From positions 1-15,824 of the forward strand of contig JACRDY010000040.1 in assembly GCA_016218485.1 (NCBI GenBank): a stretch of 15,824 nt of DNA, in the 5' to 3' direction. Origin of the DNA: Candidatus Falkowiibacteriota bacterium (lineage in GTDB: Bacteria > Patescibacteriota > Patescibacteriia > JACRDY01). Both the position numbers and the translations under genes were made by a program. Each line of letters opens with the position of its first letter. Position 1 is the stretch's first letter. Below the pieces are notes generated by a model that saw nothing but the letters and a program-made list of their open reading frames with translations, did not search any database and was not told the DNA's origin. Below, in pieces: positions 12,624 through 15,824 of this stretch.

Positions 12624-15600
12624 CTATTTTATAATTTTTACACTGCGGTGTTTTCTCTTCACGCGGTAAATTGAATAGACGGTCAGTATAATCAAGGTAA
12701 TAATCGAAATCGTGGCGCCAAAATAAAAATACTTTTGTGGGGCAAAATCCACGACCAGGGTAAGGGTAAAGCTGCCATCGGCCTCTTGGCGTAACGCCTC
12801 GGGAAAATTATTTTTTAAATACTCTAAATCCAACCACCAGGCTTGCGCGTACTCATTGGCGTGCCAGTGATACCGGTCATCAATGGACTGACCACGGCTC
12901 GCCGATGCCGACGCTACCGGATACGCCCGCCAACCACGGTGCCAGGCTTGACTAAAAACTAAACTGGTATCCGCGGTCAGACGTTCCAACTGTACCGCGT
13001 ACCGGGTAAAACTTATTTTACTCACCTGCACCGCCGGCAGAGTCTCCGCTGCCGGACTGCTCACTGCTGGCAACAGTTCCTCGGGTACCGCTGAACGAGT
13101 ATAAAAAACACTGCTGAACTCATAATCTGGATCAACAATAATTCTATCAGCCATCTCCACCGGCTCATTGTAAAGGATGGCGGAGGCGGGAATATAAAAT
13201 CGTGACAGCTCATAATCCTGATTCTGATACATCATATAATGCCCCTGCTGATACACGAGCGGCCAGCCCAAACCGTCAACAAAATCTTGCCAGGCCTGCA
13301 CATTGGGGAACAGCGCGAACAGCTCAGCGCTATATGGCCAGCCGATAAAGTAATCATGGTAAATCTCCGCTGAACTATTGTAGAAGAGGTAACCGACATT
13401 CATCAGCGCGAACATCCGGTCAAGGGTGCGGTAATCCTTGGTCGCCAAACGCGACAGCAAAAATTCGTGAGAAAACACCTGCGCGTCCGGAGCATCAAAA
13501 TTACCCAAACCGGTAAAGACACTCCGACCAGTCAGGAACGACAACGGCGAAGGGCCGACATACGCGCCGCCATACTCCCCTTCCACGATCTGGTAGTCAA
13601 AGGCCGTCAGGGGAAACGCCACCAGACGACTGTCTGACCCCTCCCTGTTTAACCAATCCACGATGGCGCCAAACCCCTGTCGGAAAGCATGCGAAATCTT
13701 CACCTGCACGGTATCTTGCATTTCAATATTAGCGATCTTGCCGCTGATAAACGGCCAGGCATTAAAGAGCAGCGCCGCGGTTACGAGGCCGCTGAGACCA
13801 TACCGCCAGTAGGTATTCGGCATTTTGACAAAAATAAACCGCAGCGCCCCGCCTAGGGCAATAGCGTAGAAAAATATAAACACCACCGCAAAGACGCCGT
13901 AGAAACTCCGAAACATGCCAAAGCCGGGCAGATAAAACAGGCGCGCGTAGAAAGCTGGACCGTACTCGCCGAACATATTAGCGGTCATCAGGAACAACGT
14001 CAGTAGGAAAAAAAACACCGCCCAGACGAACACACTATCCTCCCGTGCTCGCGTCGGTCGCTGCCGGGTAAAAAAGACGGCTAAACCGACGACGAGGACT
14101 AAAGGGAATAGTAAAAATACATATAAATATTTGACGCCATAATCATTCAGCAGCGCCAAAAGCTGCGGCAGAGAGGAATACTGCTGGTAAAGATGGTATT
14201 GGTGGAAGCCAACCAAATTGTAAATCAAACGCACCGCCGGACGCACCGCGTTAAAGTAATTTAAACCGCGGTCAATCCGATTCTGCTCACTAAAGAGATT
14301 CAGGTAAATGTTACTGCTCGGCGCTGACAAGCTGGCGAGTTGAGGCAAAAGATGGAAAGCGTTCAATAATATAAACAGCCCAAGGAATATGAGACCGCCG
14401 CGCAACAACACCTTGGTCCGGCCGTGGAGCAACGCGTACCCAATCATAAAGACAAAAACGAGGGGAAATAGGCCAAAAAATACCGGACCAGATCCTAAAC
14501 TGAAATTGACCGAGAAGACTACCGTCATGAGGAGACCGATCGTGAGATACAAAAAATTTTTGGTCTTAATATAGCGCAAAAATAAATAAAACAATAACGG
14601 ATACAGCGCGATCTGATGAAATGAATAGGGATACTTCTGCCAGTTGAACGTGATGATCTGGGAAAAAATGAAAAACAGCGCGCCGGTCATCGCCGCCAAA
14701 CGCAGTGTTCTATCTTTCTGCTGGGCGGTCGGCGGAGAAAACAGCTCAATAATAACTCCGTACATGGTCAGCCAGGCTCCAGACAGGAGCAACCCGTCAA
14801 ACACTTCCAGCAGCCACGACCCGCCGCTGGGCAGAATGACCTGCAACAGCCAGAGGAGAGCCAAAAATGGCAGCATAAAAAATGCGGGATTATCAAAACC
14901 ATACCCACCGACGTTGATCTCGTGCAGGGCCATGGTGCGCAGCCAGCTGCCCGGATCATAAAAATAGAGACGCGACGAGTCCCCGCCCAAATCCATCTCG
15001 CCATTATGAAACCAGAAAAAGGGAACCAAAAAAAGTATTGTGGCCACAATAATAACGGCCGTGTGCTCACGGAACAGCCGCGGACTATTCCTAACGAGCC
15101 ACCGCACCGCCTGACGCGACCGGTACCCCAGCGGCGACAGAAGAACACTATGCAACAACTGCAGAATACTCCCCGACAATCGCAGCAGCCAAAGGCTGAA
15201 CCGATGAATACCATACCCGCAATAGTTTTCGGTCCGCCGCACCCACGCTACTGGCCACCGGCCAACTGCAGTCTCGGCCAAAAGATCAACGACTTGACGA
15301 ACGACAATCACCAGCAGGACATAATAGAAAAAAACCGCTGACTGCTCGGCCAAAACTAAACCGTCCCGCTGAACGAAATACCACGCGGCGCGCAGTAGCA
15401 GCACGCCGGCAATCATCGCGGCAGCGGCCAGCGACAACAAACCACTAAAAACGCTAATCATCAATACCATCAACGCCGTGTACGGCAACGGCCAGCCGCT
15501 CCAGACCAACAGCCAGACTGCCAGCCATGCCACGAGGATCAAACGCACCACGACCGGCCGAACCGGCTGAACGAAAAACAGGCGGGATAGTGCGCGCAGC

Positions 15601-15644
15601 CACCCTAAGAGAATACGGCCAACTGATAATACCCAAGAGAACAT
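12624..15644 (-). CDS. very large GT-C-like polytopic membrane protein (putative envelope glycosyltransferase), with an N-terminal extra module
   Basis: 1006 residues. The first 190 residues form an extra membrane module (WPLP 51-54, AGVLLL 79-84, FYYVLL 105-110), similar to the module repeated in the 312-residue protein. From about 195 a GT-C-like membrane region follows, with an acidic loop after the first span (MDLGGDSSRLYFYDP, 217-231) and some 11-13 further spans up to about 650. A long extracytoplasmic domain (about 650-970) follows, then a final span and a basic tail (RVKRKHRSVKIIK). This resembles AftD/DUF3367-like or YfhO-like proteins; enzyme activity is not proven. It is first in an operon with a methyltransferase and a second GT-C-like protein. 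The ATG at 15644 has no SD and stands 7 bp from a palindromic repeat element. Confidence 0.65.
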   Translation of the reverse strand: MFSWVLSVGRILLGWLRALSRLFFVQPVRPVVVRLILVAWLAVWLLVWSGWPLPYTALMVLMISVFSGLLSLAAAAMIAGVLLLRAAWYFVQRDGLVLAEQSAVFFYYVLLVIVVRQVVDLLAETAVGRWPVAWVRRTENYCGYGIHRFSLWLLRLSGSILQLLHSVLLSPLGYRSRQAVRWLVRNSPRLFREHTAVIIVATILFLVPFFWFHNGEMDLGGDSSRLYFYDPGSWLRTMALHEINVGGYGFDNPAFFMLPFLALLWLLQVILPSGGSWLLEVFDGLLLSGAWLTMYGVIIELFSPPTAQQKDRTLRLAAMTGALFFIFSQIITFNWQKYPYSFHQIALYPLLFYLFLRYIKTKNFLYLTIGLLMTVVFSVNFSLGSGPVFFGLFPLVFVFMIGYALLHGRTKVLLRGGLIFLGLFILLNAFHLLPQLASLSAPSSNIYLNLFSEQNRIDRGLNYFNAVRPAVRLIYNLVGFHQYHLYQQYSSLPQLLALLNDYGVKYLYVFLLFPLVLVVGLAVFFTRQRPTRAREDSVFVWAVFFFLLTLFLMTANMFGEYGPAFYARLFYLPGFGMFRSFYGVFAVVFIFFYAIALGGALRFIFVKMPNTYWRYGLSGLVTAALLFNAWPFISGKIANIEMQDTVQVKISHAFRQGFGAIVDWLNREGSDSRLVAFPLTAFDYQIVEGEYGGAYVGPSPLSFLTGRSVFTGLGNFDAPDAQVFSHEFLLSRLATKDYRTLDRMFALMNVGYLFYNSSAEIYHDYFIGWPYSAELFALFPNVQAWQDFVDGLGWPLVYQQGHYMMYQNQDYELSRFYIPASAILYNEPVEMADRIIVDPDYEFSSVFYTRSAVPEELLPAVSSPAAETLPAVQVSKISFTRYAVQLERLTADTSLVFSQAWHRGWRAYPVASASASRGQSIDDRYHWHANEYAQAWWLDLEYLKNNFPEALRQEADGSFTLTLVVDFAPQKYFYFGATISIITLIILTVYSIYRVKRKHRSVKIIK

Positions 15645-15651
15645 AGATTGA

Positions 15652-15824
15652 GATGGTTACAAAACTACTTTTAAGCGGAATGTAGGGCTTTTCGTCCGAG
15701 ACGAGGAAAGGGCGGCGAAATGATTTGAGTCGTAGCTGGGCTACGATGAAAATCATTTCGCGCCAGCTTGACGAAGTATCGGACGAAAAGAACAAATTAT
15801 AGCCAAAGGAGTTTTGTAACCATC
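15652..15824. mobile_element. MITE-like long palindromic element, abutting a start codon
   Basis: The terminal arms GATGGTTACAAAACT (15652-15666) and its reverse complement (15810-15824) enclose further nested complementary blocks. CTTTTCGTCCGA pairs with TCGGACGAAAAG, and CGAAATGATTT with AAATCATTTCG, around the central TCGTAGC/GCTACGA. The whole 173 bp can fold as one imperfect hairpin. There is no coding capacity. The right arm ends exactly at the window edge, so the true boundary may lie further right. Confidence 0.65.
15796..15801 (-). promoter_or_regulatory. possible -10 box inside the repeat arm, toward the envelope operon
   Basis: TATAAT on the minus strand lies in the right arm, where the two arms differ. 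A spacer of 17 bp leads to the poor -35 GATGGT at the window edge. It would start a transcript of about 145 nt that runs through the hairpin into the 1006-residue gene. Confidence 0.3.

Overview
This 15.8 kb window looks like a chromosomal piece of a Candidate Phyla Radiation (Patescibacteria) bacterium. That placement is inferred from style, not from a marker gene. ComEC is split into two genes. Most core genes lack a Shine-Dalgarno (SD) sequence. There is an FN3 surface protein with a C-terminal helical region of a kind I associate with this group, and there are very large polytopic envelope proteins. Almost every gene is on the minus strand; the exception is a serine recombinase at the left edge.

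Region 1 (1-4030) is accessory. A large serine recombinase, cut by the window start, reads at its 3' end straight through the antisense of an intact tRNA-Pro(GGG). Next come two related inverted-repeat elements of about 110 bp (1503-1612 and 3558-3665). Each sits inside a degenerate tRNA-like sequence, exactly where the D-loop would be. Between them lies a minus-strand cassette of three small unrecognised genes with a clear terminator. One of these carries a perfect RanBP2-type zinc-finger signature. The first and last have strong SD sequences, unlike the rest of the window. Upstream of the cassette, a near-consensus promoter (3997-4025) starts a structured leader that ends in a terminator hairpin. 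The terminator's 5' arm is fully complementary to an upstream segment, which is the layout of a riboswitch or attenuator.

Region 2 (4040-7550) is core: an unusually long nucleoside diphosphate kinase (ndk) and a two-gene comEC operon (membrane channel, then an overlapping metallo-beta-lactamase part). These are separated and followed by palindromic intergenic repeats.

Region 3 (7550-15824) is envelope-related: an exported FN3-domain protein, a 312-residue membrane protein, and a three-gene operon (1006-residue GT-C-like membrane protein, SAM methyltransferase, 591-residue GT-C-like membrane protein). The operon probably makes or modifies a surface glycan. Two MITE-like elements sit here. One has about 60 bp imperfect terminal inverted repeats around three identical 24-bp palindromes (9861-10167). 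The other abuts the start codon of the 1006-residue gene and carries a possible -10 box (15652-15824).
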